Assembly: GCA_035577685.1 (NCBI GenBank)
Contig: DATLVC010000166.1
Location: 1 to 20,635 of the forward strand
Direction: 5' to 3'
Source of the DNA: CAIYRG01 sp035577685
Lineage (GTDB): Bacteria > Pseudomonadota > Alphaproteobacteria > Micropepsales > Micropepsaceae
Length of the DNA stretch: 20,635 nucleotides
The position numbers and the translations under genes are program-made. The notes below the pieces were generated by a model. That model saw nothing but the letters and a program-made list of their open reading frames with translations. It searched no databases and was not told the DNA's origin. This document shows, one piece after another, positions 1-8,584 of the stretch; the first letter of the stretch is position 1; each line of letters begins with the position of its first letter.

Positions 1-274
1 GAGCCAACATCGGCAGGTTCGCAACTAGCACTTTATGGCCCTCGTCGGCAAAGCGGATTGCGTTGAGGGCCACCGGAACACCCGATGCGTTCAATAACTC
101 CATCCCGGAAAAACCAAGCTCGATGGCCTCGCTGAATTCCAAGCGAAGTGTCGCCGGTTTGGTTGCAGCCGAACCGACTGCGGGATCTGACTTCACCAGG
201 AAGGCGTGAGCCTCAACCCTGTTCGCCATCACGGCAAGGGATAGTGACACCGGAAACAGAACCGCGAAGCGCAT
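1..274 (-). CDS. copC: CopC-type periplasmic copper-binding protein, C-terminus cut by window edge
   Basis: The first 91 codons are present. The N-terminus is a signal peptide ending V-E-A, followed by HAFLVKSDPAVGSAATKPA and LRLEFSEAIE, the classic start of the CopC (YobA-like) cupredoxin-fold family. Cleavage after Ala would leave His as residue 1, and in this family the mature N-terminal His is a Cu(II) ligand. The role inferred is periplasmic copper binding or delivery. The start at 274 is preferred because a GGAG lies 7 bases upstream. An ATG at 280 overlaps the previous stop as ATGA but sits almost on top of that GGAG. It is the third gene of a minus-strand set with a DUF2946 protein and an outer-membrane protein. 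A CopD-like gene may lie beyond the edge, but this cannot be seen. Confidence 0.88.
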   Translation of the reverse strand, partial: MRFAVLFPVSLSLAVMANRVEAHAFLVKSDPAVGSAATKPATLRLEFSEAIELGFSGMELLNASGVPVALNAIRFADEGHKVLVANLPMLA

Positions 275-276
275 GG

Positions 277-1200
277 TCATTCTCCAAACAGGGGTCGCCC
301 GAGCGACGTCGGGAACACATCATCGATATAGAAATGGAGTTGCGCCAGAAAACCGACGGCTTGCCCTGAATCCCCGCCCCACGGAATGATGGCCTCTGCA
401 GCGAGCTGCACATATTGGCCAGCCCATAAGAGACCGGGATTAATGCTGCCCGTGGTCTTGCCGCCGCCGCGATTGAGCGGGGTTGCGAGCGCCAGTTCCA
501 CCAGGGGAATCATCCGGTCGAACGGAGCCCCCAGCCCCACATTGCGCACCTGACTCTGCAAATACGGAATGCTGTATTCCAGCGCCAAACCGGTTTGGAG
601 GGTGTTGGGATGCTCCTCAAAACCGCCAGACCCGTCCGGGCTGCGGGTACTGGTGGGGATGCCAATGCCCAGCGAACCCGTCAGCGCGAAGGGCCGCAGC
701 CAATCCAACCGCTGCGGCAGATCGCCAAAACCTTTGCCGAAAAAAAACGCCGGCGTGAGAGTGCTGAAATCTTCTGCTCCAACGTGTTTGGCGCCGGTGC
801 TGCCAAGATCGGCATCGAGGCCGATGGAGACGATCGTCTCGTGCATGGCGTCGACAGCAAGGAGATATTTTGCGCCGACCGAGAAATTGTCGAACCCATC
901 GACGCTTGGCCCGTTCGACGGCCGCGACCGTATATAGGTGCCGCCAAACTCCAGGGCGAAATCCGCTGTGATGCGCTTGGCGAAATCGGCAGAATATTCG
1001 GCGGTTTTGGCGCCATCGCCGTCTTTGAAAAAAGCAGCCGTGGGCAGTGCCAATTCATCGGCCACGAACGGATCGTCGGTGGTGATAGTCGCCGGGAAAA
1101 AGCGTGCGCCGGCGAAACCATGCGCCCATGCGCTCTGCGTATAGGATAATGAAAATAAGGCTACACCGGACAGGCCGGCGCGAAAACTCTCGCGAAACAT
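277..1200 (-). CDS. Outer-membrane beta-barrel-like protein of a copper-type cassette
   Basis: A 307-residue exported protein. Residues 1-26 form a signal peptide ending A-W-A, so the mature chain would begin His-Gly-Phe. The rest alternates polar and hydrophobic residues in beta-strand style, with many Gly and aromatic residues (FALEFGGTYI, FSVGAKYLLAV, LTGSLGIGIP, AVGFLAQLHFYIDD), as in single-chain outer-membrane barrels of the transporter/MetA-pathway type. There is no transmembrane helix after the signal peptide and no enzymatic motif. An AGGAG lies 5 bases before the ATG. It follows the DUF2946 gene by 56 bases and its stop overlaps or abuts copC, so all three are probably co-transcribed. 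The family is not firmly recognised; a role in metal handling at the envelope is inferred only from neighbours. Confidence 0.75.
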   Translation of the reverse strand: MFRESFRAGLSGVALFSLSYTQSAWAHGFAGARFFPATITTDDPFVADELALPTAAFFKDGDGAKTAEYSADFAKRITADFALEFGGTYIRSRPSNGPSVDGFDNFSVGAKYLLAVDAMHETIVSIGLDADLGSTGAKHVGAEDFSTLTPAFFFGKGFGDLPQRLDWLRPFALTGSLGIGIPTSTRSPDGSGGFEEHPNTLQTGLALEYSIPYLQSQVRNVGLGAPFDRMIPLVELALATPLNRGGGKTTGSINPGLLWAGQYVQLAAEAIIPWGGDSGQAVGFLAQLHFYIDDVFPTSLGRPLFGE

Positions 1201-1256
1201 GAATACTCCTGCATTGGGAGGAAACGCCTCGGCGCGTCCTCACCAGGATCGCGCCG

Positions 1257-1676
1257 CTATGCGAATTCGGCTGAAAGCGCCGGCGGCGGTCCCCTGCTGA
1301 TGTAGGAGGAATAGAAGCGCTGGATCGTGACTGGCGCGGGCGCAAAACCTGCGCCTGCCACAACAATGCTTGACGGAACGGCGACGGCAATCGGGGCGGC
1401 CGCGATGAAACCGCCTGCCCCGGGACAGGCCGAACAACAATTCTGGTCATCATGCGAAGGCCTGGCCGGAAAAGGCTTACCGTCGGCGCCGATCGGCACG
1501 GTTTGGGAACCATGCACGGTGCAAATGACAATGGAGGCGAGATTGCCCGGCGTCTCGCCCATCATGCCGGCGGCGCAAAGCGGCGCCAGCCCCTGAACCA
1601 TTAGCGCGGCGAGGCCGAGCCACAGCGCAAGCGACTTGAAGACGCGGCGGCCGTGTGAGGAAAGCAATGTGTTCAC
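1257..1676 (-). CDS. DUF2946 family small exported protein
   Basis: A 139-residue protein with an N-terminal hydrophobic segment (about 15-36: SLALWLGLAALMVQGLAPLCAA) and then the DUF2946-like pattern: an ICT motif (Cys52), a GADGKP stretch and a His/Cys-rich patch HDDQNCCSACPG (His75, Cys80, Cys81, Cys84). The C-terminal part is Ala/Val/Pro-rich. Members of this family often sit beside copper or TonB-receptor genes, and the Cys/His patch suggests metal binding, but the function is unknown. The start is a GTG at 1676 with only a weak AGG upstream. The frame stays open to about 1730, so the exact start is uncertain. It is the first gene of the cassette ending in copC. Confidence 0.7.
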   Translation of the reverse strand: MNTLLSSHGRRVFKSLALWLGLAALMVQGLAPLCAAGMMGETPGNLASIVICTVHGSQTVPIGADGKPFPARPSHDDQNCCSACPGAGGFIAAAPIAVAVPSSIVVAGAGFAPAPVTIQRFYSSYISRGPPPALSAEFA

Positions 1677-1751
1677 ATCGAGGCCTGGATGAAGCGAACC
1701 GCTTCTAGCAATTCGCGCCGCGCACGGTCAAACGCGTCAAATCGTCCGGGT

Positions 1752-3296
1752 CTATTCCATCGCCAGTTCGGCCGTGCTCGCAGGAAGAGCGCGCGGCTTC
1801 TTCATGAAGAACAGCAGCGGCAAGACCGGCAGACACACCCAGAACATCATCATGAAATCATTGGCGTAGGCCGAAACCATCGCATGGTACTGCACTTGTG
1901 CTTCTATGCCCTGGGCTCCAAACGGTGTTGTGGGACCCATGAACAGGCCGGTGGCACCCGATTGCAGTACGCGATTGAAAGGGGTGACCTGCTCAGCCAA
2001 TTGAGAATGCAGAATCTGCACGCTGGAGGTCAGGATCACCGAGGTCGCCGTCACACCGAGAGCGCTGCCAATATTGCGCGAGAGCGAAAACAGCGCCGCC
2101 GCATCTGTCCTCAGCTTGGGATCGAGCGTTGCAAAGCCTACCACCTGCAGCGGTACGAACACGAAGGATATCCCGACACCCTGGATCATCGTGACAATGG
2201 CGAGCCGTGCCACGCTTACGTCGGGCGTCCAGCGGGTCATTTCCCACATGGCGCCCGCAAGGCACAACACGCCCACACCCATGAGCACGCGGGGATCAAT
2301 GACGCGTGTGAGCTTGCCGGCGAGGATCATCACCACCATCGCGCCGATACCGCGCGGCGTCATCAGCAGGCCCGTTTCAGTGACCGAATAGCCGCCGAGA
2401 TTCTGCAGATAGGGGGGCAACAACGCCGAGCTTCCGAGCAGGATGACGCCCACCACGAACATCGTGAAGAAGCCCGAAAGGAAGCCCATGTCTTTGAACA
2501 GGCGCGGCGGAATGAACGGTTTGTCCGCGGTGAACATGTGCACGATGAAGATATAAAAGCCGAGTCCCGCCAACACGGTCTCGATGATGATCTCGTACGA
2601 ATTGAACCAATCCTGAGACGAGCCCCGGTCGAAGCCCAATTGCATCGCGCCGAGCCCGAGGCTGAGCGCGGTAAAGCCCATCCAATCGAAGCGCAAATTC
2701 TTGTCATGGTGCTGTTCCTTGAGAAACAGCATCAGACCCGCAACCGCGACGACTCCGAAGGGCACATTGATGAAGAACACCCATCGCCAATCGTAGAGGT
2801 CGGTCAAATAACCTCCAAGCGTGGGCCCCAAAATGGGGCCGATCATGACGCCGGTGGCCCAGATCGCCATCATGGTGCCACGCTGCTGCGGCGGATAAAG
2901 ATCCAGCATGATCGATTGGGAGAGCGGTACCAAAGCCGCGCCGAAACAGCCTTGCAGGAAGCGGAACACGACTTCGGCCGGCAGACTCTCGGCTAGACCG
3001 CATGCCATCGAAGTGAGCGTGAAACCGACCAGACACACAATGAAGAATTGCTTGCGCCCAAAGCGGGCCGCAAGCCAGCCTACGGGCGCGGTCATGATCG
3101 CCGCTGCGATGACATAGGAGGTCAGGACCCATGTGATCTGGTCGCGACTTGCAGCAAGGCTTCCCTGCATATGCGGCAAGGCGACATTGGCGATGGTGTT
3201 GTCCAGCGCCTGCATTAAGGTCGCGATCATGGTGCACCCCACCACGAGAATCCGGTGGCGGCTGGACATGGATTCCCCGGGAACGCTGTCGGCCAT
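1752..3296 (-). CDS. emrB: DHA2 (EmrB/QacA) family MFS multidrug efflux permease
   Basis: A 514-residue inner-membrane protein with about 14 hydrophobic helices, the DHA2 layout. It shows the helix-1 motif LDNTIANVALPHM and the loop 2-3 motif A, GWLAARFGRKQFF. It would export hydrophobic toxic compounds by proton antiport, working with the EmrA adaptor and an outer-membrane channel that is not encoded here. The start codon overlaps the emrA stop by one base (TAATG), showing translational coupling. No good Shine-Dalgarno precedes this ATG. Met10 (3269) has GGGGA just upstream and is an alternative start. Third gene of marR-emrA-emrB. Confidence 0.93.
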   Translation of the reverse strand: MADSVPGESMSSRHRILVVGCTMIATLMQALDNTIANVALPHMQGSLAASRDQITWVLTSYVIAAAIMTAPVGWLAARFGRKQFFIVCLVGFTLTSMACGLAESLPAEVVFRFLQGCFGAALVPLSQSIMLDLYPPQQRGTMMAIWATGVMIGPILGPTLGGYLTDLYDWRWVFFINVPFGVVAVAGLMLFLKEQHHDKNLRFDWMGFTALSLGLGAMQLGFDRGSSQDWFNSYEIIIETVLAGLGFYIFIVHMFTADKPFIPPRLFKDMGFLSGFFTMFVVGVILLGSSALLPPYLQNLGGYSVTETGLLMTPRGIGAMVVMILAGKLTRVIDPRVLMGVGVLCLAGAMWEMTRWTPDVSVARLAIVTMIQGVGISFVFVPLQVVGFATLDPKLRTDAAALFSLSRNIGSALGVTATSVILTSSVQILHSQLAEQVTPFNRVLQSGATGLFMGPTTPFGAQGIEAQVQYHAMVSAYANDFMMMFWVCLPVLPLLFFMKKPRALPASTAELAME

Positions 3297-4393
3297 TAGA
3301 AGAGGTCGCTGAGCTTGCGCTTGTGATTGGTGTCGATCTCAACATTGGTGCTCATGCCGGCGCGGATCATGGAAATATCCTCGCCGGAATCGAACGCCAC
3401 CCTGACCGGCAGGCGTTGCACCACCTTCACCCAATTGCCGCTGGAATTTTCCGACGGCAGCACCGAGAACTGCGCACCCGTCGCGGGCGCGATTGCCAAA
3501 ACCGTGCCGTGCCACTCGTGATTGGGAAAGGAGTCGATGGTGATCTTCACCGGCTGGCCGGGATGGACATAGGTGAGATCGGTTTCCTTGACATTTGCCG
3601 TCACCCATTTGGAGCCGTCCGCAACCAATGCAACTGCGCTCGTCGGCACGAATGCCGCCAATGAAGAGACAATCATCGCGCCCGGCTGCAACGAAGAAAC
3701 CTGCGTCACCGTGCCGTCGTAAGGCGCCCTGACAACGGTGTGATCGAGCTGGCGCTGCGCTTCATCGCGCGCCGCCTTGGCCTGGAGATATTCCGGATGG
3801 CTGTCGAGCGGGGCTCCGATGCGCCCGCCAAGCTTGGCCAGTTGCACTTCGGCCTGCTGCTGCAACGAAGCGGTTTGCGACTCGGTGGTATTCAATGTCG
3901 CCTGCGCCTGATCGACATTTTGCTGCGCGGTGCCACCGATGCGCAGAAGCGCGTTCTGCCGCTTGAGTGTGGTATCGGCGAGTGCGACTTGGGCCTGCTG
4001 CGCCTTGATATCGCTCAGCATGCGCTGATAGTCCGTCTCCATCGATTTAATGGTGAGCGCCGTTTCCGCCATTTTCGATTGCGCCAGATCCAGCGCGATC
4101 TGGAACGGCTTGGGATCGAGGCGGAACAGCACATCGCCCTTGTGGACGGTCTGGCCTTCTTTGACGTCGACATCCAAAACAAGCCCGGACACGTCCGTCG
4201 AAACCATCAGCTTGTTGGCGTCGACGAAAGCATCATCCGTGCTGACATAGCGCCCGCCCGTGAGCCAAAAAGTGAGCCCGCCCACCACAACGGCGATGAC
4301 ACCCGCAAGCATCAGAATGCGCCCGATCAGCTGGCGGCGATTCGGGGTTTGCGCTTTCAGCGCTTCACGGCGATTTTCAACGATGGCGTCCAT
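3296..4393 (-). CDS. emrA: EmrA-type membrane-fusion (HlyD family) adaptor of an efflux pump
   Basis: A 365-residue periplasmic adaptor. There is a single membrane anchor at about residues 22-44, then the biotinyl-lipoyl-like half (RYVSTDDAFVDANKL, VSGLVLDVDVKEGQTVHKGD), a coiled-coil arm rich in Gln, Ala and Glu, the second lipoyl half (VVRAPYDGTVTQV), and a beta-barrel domain (WVTANVKETDLTYVHPGQPV). It links EmrB in the inner membrane to an outer-membrane channel. The start at 4393 is chosen because AGGA lies 6 bases upstream and it begins 8 bases after the marR stop. A longer frame reaching 4465 would run inside marR and adds an implausible Arg/Gln-rich extension. Confidence 0.93.
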   Translation of the reverse strand: MDAIVENRREALKAQTPNRRQLIGRILMLAGVIAVVVGGLTFWLTGGRYVSTDDAFVDANKLMVSTDVSGLVLDVDVKEGQTVHKGDVLFRLDPKPFQIALDLAQSKMAETALTIKSMETDYQRMLSDIKAQQAQVALADTTLKRQNALLRIGGTAQQNVDQAQATLNTTESQTASLQQQAEVQLAKLGGRIGAPLDSHPEYLQAKAARDEAQRQLDHTVVRAPYDGTVTQVSSLQPGAMIVSSLAAFVPTSAVALVADGSKWVTANVKETDLTYVHPGQPVKITIDSFPNHEWHGTVLAIAPATGAQFSVLPSENSSGNWVKVVQRLPVRVAFDSGEDISMIRAGMSTNVEIDTNHKRKLSDLF

Positions 4394-4401
4394 GACAGGT
4401 C

Positions 4402-4854
4402 CTATGCACTCTTGACGCTGGTACGCGGTTCGGCGGCGAGGTTGGTTTTCATTTCCAGAAGGCAATCGATCGTCGCGTCCAAAGTTCCTTGCGGAATCGC
4501 GGCTACGAGCATGGCGTTCAACTCGGCGCGCGCTTTGGCGATTTCCTCAAGCATGGGCTCCGCCGCCGGCTTGAGATGGAGCCGCCAGATTCGCCGGTCG
4601 GAAACATCGGGCCGGCGTTCGACAAAGCCGCGCGCTTCCAGCCGGTCGACCAAGCGTCCGACGGTGATGGGCTCAACCTCGATCAGGGAGGCCAGCTCGT
4701 TCTGGGACATGCCGGGCTGACGTTCCAGCCGCACCAGGATCATCCATTGCGCACGGGTCATGCCCTGGGCGCGCGCCCGCGCATCGGCGCGGGTGCGTAT
4801 CAGGCGGGCAACGTCCGAAAGGACGACAATGGGATCGCGGTCGAGGGCTTTCAT
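4402..4854 (-). CDS. MarR family winged-helix transcriptional regulator
   Basis: A 150-residue protein with the MarR architecture: N-terminal dimerisation helix, then a winged helix-turn-helix (GMSQNELASLIEVEPITVGR, recognition helix ending LVDRLEARGFVERR) and the wing DVSDRRIWRLHL with the family D-x-R-R pattern, then C-terminal dimerisation helices. It probably represses its own operon (marR-emrA-emrB) and releases on binding a small hydrophobic ligand. It lies 8 bases before emrA. A 33-bp dyad covers its start codon and the bases just upstream, as expected for autoregulation. It is divergent from the acylase gene, so it may control that too; this last point is inference. Confidence 0.93.
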   Translation of the reverse strand: MKALDRDPIVVLSDVARLIRTRADARARAQGMTRAQWMILVRLERQPGMSQNELASLIEVEPITVGRLVDRLEARGFVERRPDVSDRRIWRLHLKPAAEPMLEEIAKARAELNAMLVAAIPQGTLDATIDCLLEMKTNLAAEPRTSVKSA

Positions 4855-4883
4855 AACGTGTGCGAATATAAGCAGCGTTATGA
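4851..4883. promoter_or_regulatory. Candidate MarR operator dyad
   Basis: Two perfect 8-base arms, TCATAACG (4851-4858) and CGTTATGA (4876-4883), are separated by 17 bases. The left arm includes the marR start codon. Position and symmetry fit an autoregulatory site blocking initiation at marR. The 17-base gap is long for a MarR half-site pair, so this is a candidate only. The remaining 98 bases to the acylase start show no promoter I would defend. Confidence 0.4.
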
Positions 4884-4981
4884 TCTATGCAAGACCTGAA
4901 ACAGGCTCGGGTCGCATATTCACGAAAATCTTGATCGCCTTGCCCGAAAATCATGTCCATATCAGGCTTTAGCTTGCAAAG

Positions 4982-7375
4982 ATGAGACGCGTGAGACGCT
5001 GGCTTAAACGGATTGGCTTAGGCGTGGCTGCACTTGCGGTCATCGCATTGCTATGGCTGACCAATTTCTACCGTTCGGTACCCTCTTATGACGGCGCCCT
5101 AAGCGTCACTGGCATTTTGGCACCGGTGCAAATCCTGCGCGACCGCTATGCCATCCCGCATGTTGTTGCCGCGTCCCTGCCCGACGCCGCCTTTGCCCTC
5201 GGCTATGCGCATGCCCAGGACCGATTGTGGCAGATGGAAACCGCCCGCCGCTTCATTCAAGGACGTCTGGCGGAGTTGTTCGGCGCCTCCGCCGTTAACA
5301 CCGACACGATGATGCGCGCGATGAATCTCTACGGCGCCGCGCGGGAAGCGGTGACCCATTTATCGCCGCAAGCCCAGCAAGTGCTGCAAGCCTATGCCGG
5401 CGGGGTGAATGCGTATCTGAAAACCCATGGGGGTCCGCTTCCCATCGAATTCACGCTAGCGGGCGACACGCCCGAACCCTGGATTCCCGCCGACAGCATC
5501 GCCGTGCTGAAAGGCATGGCAATGCAACTTTCGGGCAACGCGTTCACGGAAGTCGCCCGCGCATCACTCATTCCCGTGTTGGGCCGCCGCGGCGTGGAGG
5601 ATTTTTTCGTTCCCTTTAGCGCGGGTTCGCTGCCCGCCTATCTCGATACTCTCTACGGGACGACGCAAACCGGCCAAGCGTTCGGCGTGCCCGACACCAC
5701 GGCCTCCGACAATTGGGCGGTGGATGGCGCGCATTCCGTCACCGGAAAGCCGTTGCTCGCCAACGATCCGCATCTTGGATTTTCGATCCCTTCGGTTTGG
5801 TATCTGGCCCATCTGTCGTTTGGCGATGAGGACATGGTCGGAGGCACATTGGCCGGGATTCCTGCCATCGTCGCCGGGCGCAATCGCCACGTCGCCTGGG
5901 GTGAAACCAACACCGGTCCGGACACGGAGGATCTCTATCTGGAGCGGCTCAATCCCGACAATCGGCGAGAATATCAGGTGCCGGGCGGTTGGGCGGAATT
6001 CGAAACTCGGACCGAAATCATCAAGGTCCGCTTCGGTGCCGACCGCCGCGTGCTCTTGCGCGCGACCCGCCATGGGCCGGTGATGCCGGAGACCACCCAA
6101 TTGGGCTCGGCGGCACCACCTGGTTATGTCGCGGCACTGGCCTGGACCGCGCTTGCCGGCGACGACACATCCTTCGATGCCCTTCTCGGAATCGACCGCG
6201 CGAAGACCATTGCCGACGCGAAAGCCGCGGCCAAATCGTTCGTCACGCCGATGCAGAACATCGTCTATGCCGACGATGCCGGCCATATCGGGTTGATGTT
6301 GCCCGGCCGCGTGCCGCTACGTTCTGACAAGAACGATTCTCTGGGCCTAGTGCCCACGCAAGGGTGGGAGGGCCGCTATGACTGGCAGGGTTTCATCCCC
6401 TCCGAGGACATGGTCGCGGTGGAAGACCCGCCTTCCGGACGCATCGCTACGGCCAACAACGACACCCAGCCGGAAGGCTATCGCTACACGCTGACGCGCG
6501 AATGGGAGGCGCCCTACCGCTTCCAACGCATCGATAGTTTGCTTGCGGCAAGTCCGAAGCATTCGCTTGAAAGCTTCAAGGCCATTCAAACCGATATTGT
6601 CGATACTTATGCGCTGGCGTTGAAGCAACGTCTGATGGCGGCCGGACCATTTGAAGGGGCCGACGCGGCGGCCGCGCAGCTGCTGGCGAGTTGGAACGGC
6701 GCCATGTCGGCGGCGCGGCCAGAGCCGCTGATCTTTGCCGCGTGGGCACGTGCACTGGCGCGACGCATCTATGGCGACGAACTGGGAACGCGCTTCCCGA
6801 ATTTCTGGGGTTATCGGACGGAGTTCACGCTTCGTGTGCTGGACGGTGTGGACGGCGAACAGCGCTGGTGCGACGACCGCTCGACGCCGGAAATAGAGGA
6901 TTGCGGCTCGCGCATTAAACTCGCGCTGCATGACGCCGTGACGGAGTTGAGCCAAGCCTATGGGTCCAATCCGGCCCGCTGGCGCTGGGGCGATGCCCAT
7001 AAAGCCATCCACCGCGAACAGCCCTTCGGCTCTTTCCCGGTGATTGGCGGGTTCTTCAACCGCGAAGTGGAAATGAACGGCGGTCCCTTCACGCTTTTAA
7101 GGGCCGATCACGCCATGGCGAGTCCCCGCCCCTATGCCGCCATCCATGGCGCCGGCTATCGTGGGCTTTACGATCTCGCCACTCCCGACCGCTCGCTCTA
7201 CATCATCTCGACCGGCCAATCGGGAAACCTGTTTTCAAGCCATTACGACGATCTTTTGCGGCTCTGGGCGCGTCAGGATTACATCGTCATCCCCACGACA
7301 CGCGCGGCGGTGAACGCTGCGGCGGTTAACCGGCTGGTGCTTCAACCTGCACAATCGACGGCAACACATCCTTAA
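4982..7375 (+). CDS. Penicillin acylase family (S45) Ntn hydrolase, membrane-anchored
   Basis: A 797-residue precursor of the penicillin G acylase / acyl-homoserine-lactone acylase superfamily. An N-terminal signal anchor (about 11-28) is followed by the alpha region with the conserved GYAHAQDRLWQMETARR block. The autocatalytic beta-chain start is A-S242-D-N-W-A-V-D-G, with Ser242 as nucleophile, followed by LLANDPHLGF and the RHVAWGETN block. The protein should be exported and self-cleaved before Ser242 into alpha and beta chains with a small spacer. It hydrolyses amide bonds of acylated substrates; whether these are beta-lactams, AHLs or other amides cannot be read from sequence. It is divergent from the marR-emrAB operon. 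The ribosome site before the ATG at 4982 is weak; a GTG at 4991 is an alternative. Confidence 0.9.
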   Translation: MRRVRRWLKRIGLGVAALAVIALLWLTNFYRSVPSYDGALSVTGILAPVQILRDRYAIPHVVAASLPDAAFALGYAHAQDRLWQMETARRFIQGRLAELFGASAVNTDTMMRAMNLYGAAREAVTHLSPQAQQVLQAYAGGVNAYLKTHGGPLPIEFTLAGDTPEPWIPADSIAVLKGMAMQLSGNAFTEVARASLIPVLGRRGVEDFFVPFSAGSLPAYLDTLYGTTQTGQAFGVPDTTASDNWAVDGAHSVTGKPLLANDPHLGFSIPSVWYLAHLSFGDEDMVGGTLAGIPAIVAGRNRHVAWGETNTGPDTEDLYLERLNPDNRREYQVPGGWAEFETRTEIIKVRFGADRRVLLRATRHGPVMPETTQLGSAAPPGYVAALAWTALAGDDTSFDALLGIDRAKTIADAKAAAKSFVTPMQNIVYADDAGHIGLMLPGRVPLRSDKNDSLGLVPTQGWEGRYDWQGFIPSEDMVAVEDPPSGRIATANNDTQPEGYRYTLTREWEAPYRFQRIDSLLAASPKHSLESFKAIQTDIVDTYALALKQRLMAAGPFEGADAAAAQLLASWNGAMSAARPEPLIFAAWARALARRIYGDELGTRFPNFWGYRTEFTLRVLDGVDGEQRWCDDRSTPEIEDCGSRIKLALHDAVTELSQAYGSNPARWRWGDAHKAIHREQPFGSFPVIGGFFNREVEMNGGPFTLLRADHAMASPRPYAAIHGAGYRGLYDLATPDRSLYIISTGQSGNLFSSHYDDLLRLWARQDYIVIPTTRAAVNAAAVNRLVLQPAQSTATHP

Positions 7376-7464
7376 GGCCTCTCGGTCATTCTGGCCGCAT
7401 ATGCGAGTGCAGCATCCATAAAAAGCTGCGCCGCAGGGTAATGAAATTGCTCCTCTCCAAGGAG

Positions 7465-7536
7465 CCCTGCCGTCGTCTTTTGAAGCGCTAAGCGCCTTCC
7501 AAGGCTGAGACGACAGGGTGTCTCGAAGAAACGAGA
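7465..7536 (+). promoter_or_regulatory. Structured leader of motB
   Basis: The 180-base gap before motB contains CCCT plus GTCGTCT (7465-7478), which pair with AGACGACAGGG (7508-7518) leaving a 3-base bulge. The intervening bases contain CCTT/AAGG. A second small hairpin, TCTCG/CGAGA (7521-7525, 7532-7536), lies just ahead of the GGGG ribosome site at 7545-7548. No known riboswitch class is recognised. It could be a 5' untranslated structure, or a weak terminator for the upstream acylase gene without a T-run. Confidence 0.3.
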
Positions 7537-7555
7537 GCCAAAAAGGGGTGTTAAA

Positions 7556-8491
7556 ATGGCTGCGGACGGCACAGTCGTCATTAAGCGTGTCAAAAAAGGC
7601 GGTCATGGCGGCCATCACGGCGGCGCCTGGAAGGTGGCCTATGCCGACTTCGTGACCGCCATGATGGCGTTCTTCCTGTTGATGTGGCTGATCAACACAA
7701 CGACACCCGAACAAAAGCGCGGCATCGCCGATTACTTTGCGGCCCAGAACATCTCCAAATCCACATCGGGTGCCGGTGGCGTTCTCTCCGGCAAAGTCTT
7801 CGGTAATGACGGCGCGCGCGCCGGCGGCGCCATGTCGGCCATCAACAAGATGACCCCGCCGAAGCCGAAAGAGGAAACTCTGTCCAAAACAGCCGGCCAG
7901 GCCAAGGGCGGGTCCACCGACGCCCAAGGCACCGCCTCACAAAGCCAGGAAAAGAGCGACGACAAGATGGAGCGGCAGATGCCCTCCGAAGAGCACCGCC
8001 TGTTCGAGCAGGCGATGATCTCGCTTCGCCAGGCGATGCAGCAGATGCCGGACATCGCGGAACTTTCCCAAAATATCATGATGACCGAGACACCGGAGGG
8101 GCTGAACATCCAGCTGGTGGACGAAGCGGGCCAGGCGATGTTCCAGCCGGGAACGGCGAATCTCTACCCCAAGGCCCGCATCCTGCTGCAGCAGGTGGCA
8201 AAGATCGTGGATCGCCTGCCAAACCGCATCGCCATTACCGGGCACACCGATGCCGCAAAATTCGTCGGCGCCGGCGGGTTGACCAATTGGGAACTTTCGG
8301 CTGCCCGAGCCAATGCGGCCCGCGCCGTCTTGGCCGCCGAGGGGATCGACTCAGACAGGATCTTCCAGGTTTCGGGCAAAGCGGGTTCCGATCCCCTGCT
8401 CCCGGACGATCCCTATGCCTCGGCCAACCGGCGGATTGGCATCCTTCTCATGAGCGAAGCGCCGGTCATTCCTCCGGGTCACAAGCTGTAG
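7556..8491 (+). CDS. motB: MotB-type flagellar stator protein
   Basis: A 311-residue inner-membrane protein. The N-terminus carries a Gly/His/Lys-rich cytoplasmic stretch (KKGGHGGHHGGAWKVAYADF) and one membrane helix (about 28-46) in which Asp31 is the proton-carrying residue of the family. A charged, low-complexity linker (about 95-150) is followed by an OmpA-like peptidoglycan-binding domain (about 170-305) with TGHTDAAKF, NWELSAARANAARAVL and ANRRIGILL. It anchors the MotA/MotB ion channel to the wall and drives the flagellar motor. A GGGG lies 7 bases before the ATG. No motA is adjacent, so its partner must be elsewhere. The neighbours (acylase, bpt) are unrelated. Confidence 0.93.
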   Translation: MAADGTVVIKRVKKGGHGGHHGGAWKVAYADFVTAMMAFFLLMWLINTTTPEQKRGIADYFAAQNISKSTSGAGGVLSGKVFGNDGARAGGAMSAINKMTPPKPKEETLSKTAGQAKGGSTDAQGTASQSQEKSDDKMERQMPSEEHRLFEQAMISLRQAMQQMPDIAELSQNIMMTETPEGLNIQLVDEAGQAMFQPGTANLYPKARILLQQVAKIVDRLPNRIAITGHTDAAKFVGAGGLTNWELSAARANAARAVLAAEGIDSDRIFQVSGKAGSDPLLPDDPYASANRRIGILLMSEAPVIPPGHKL

Positions 8492-8584
8492 ACTGATTTT
8501 CCTTGCTGCCAGACACACTTCCGGCTCACATTTCAGGAGCATTCGCGCTATCTTCATAATGCGCCGTTGGGCAGGGCGGAGTCA

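Noticed and set aside
1691..1705. GAAGCG-AAC-CGCTTC hairpin between the efflux operon and the DUF2946 gene, as a terminator
   Set aside because: The stem is only 6 bp and no T-run follows on the minus strand, so termination is not supported.
1689..2996. Long plus-strand open frame of 435 codons opposite emrB
   Set aside because: It is a His/Arg/Glu-rich shadow of emrB on the other strand, with no domain, ribosome site or hydrophobic pattern of its own.
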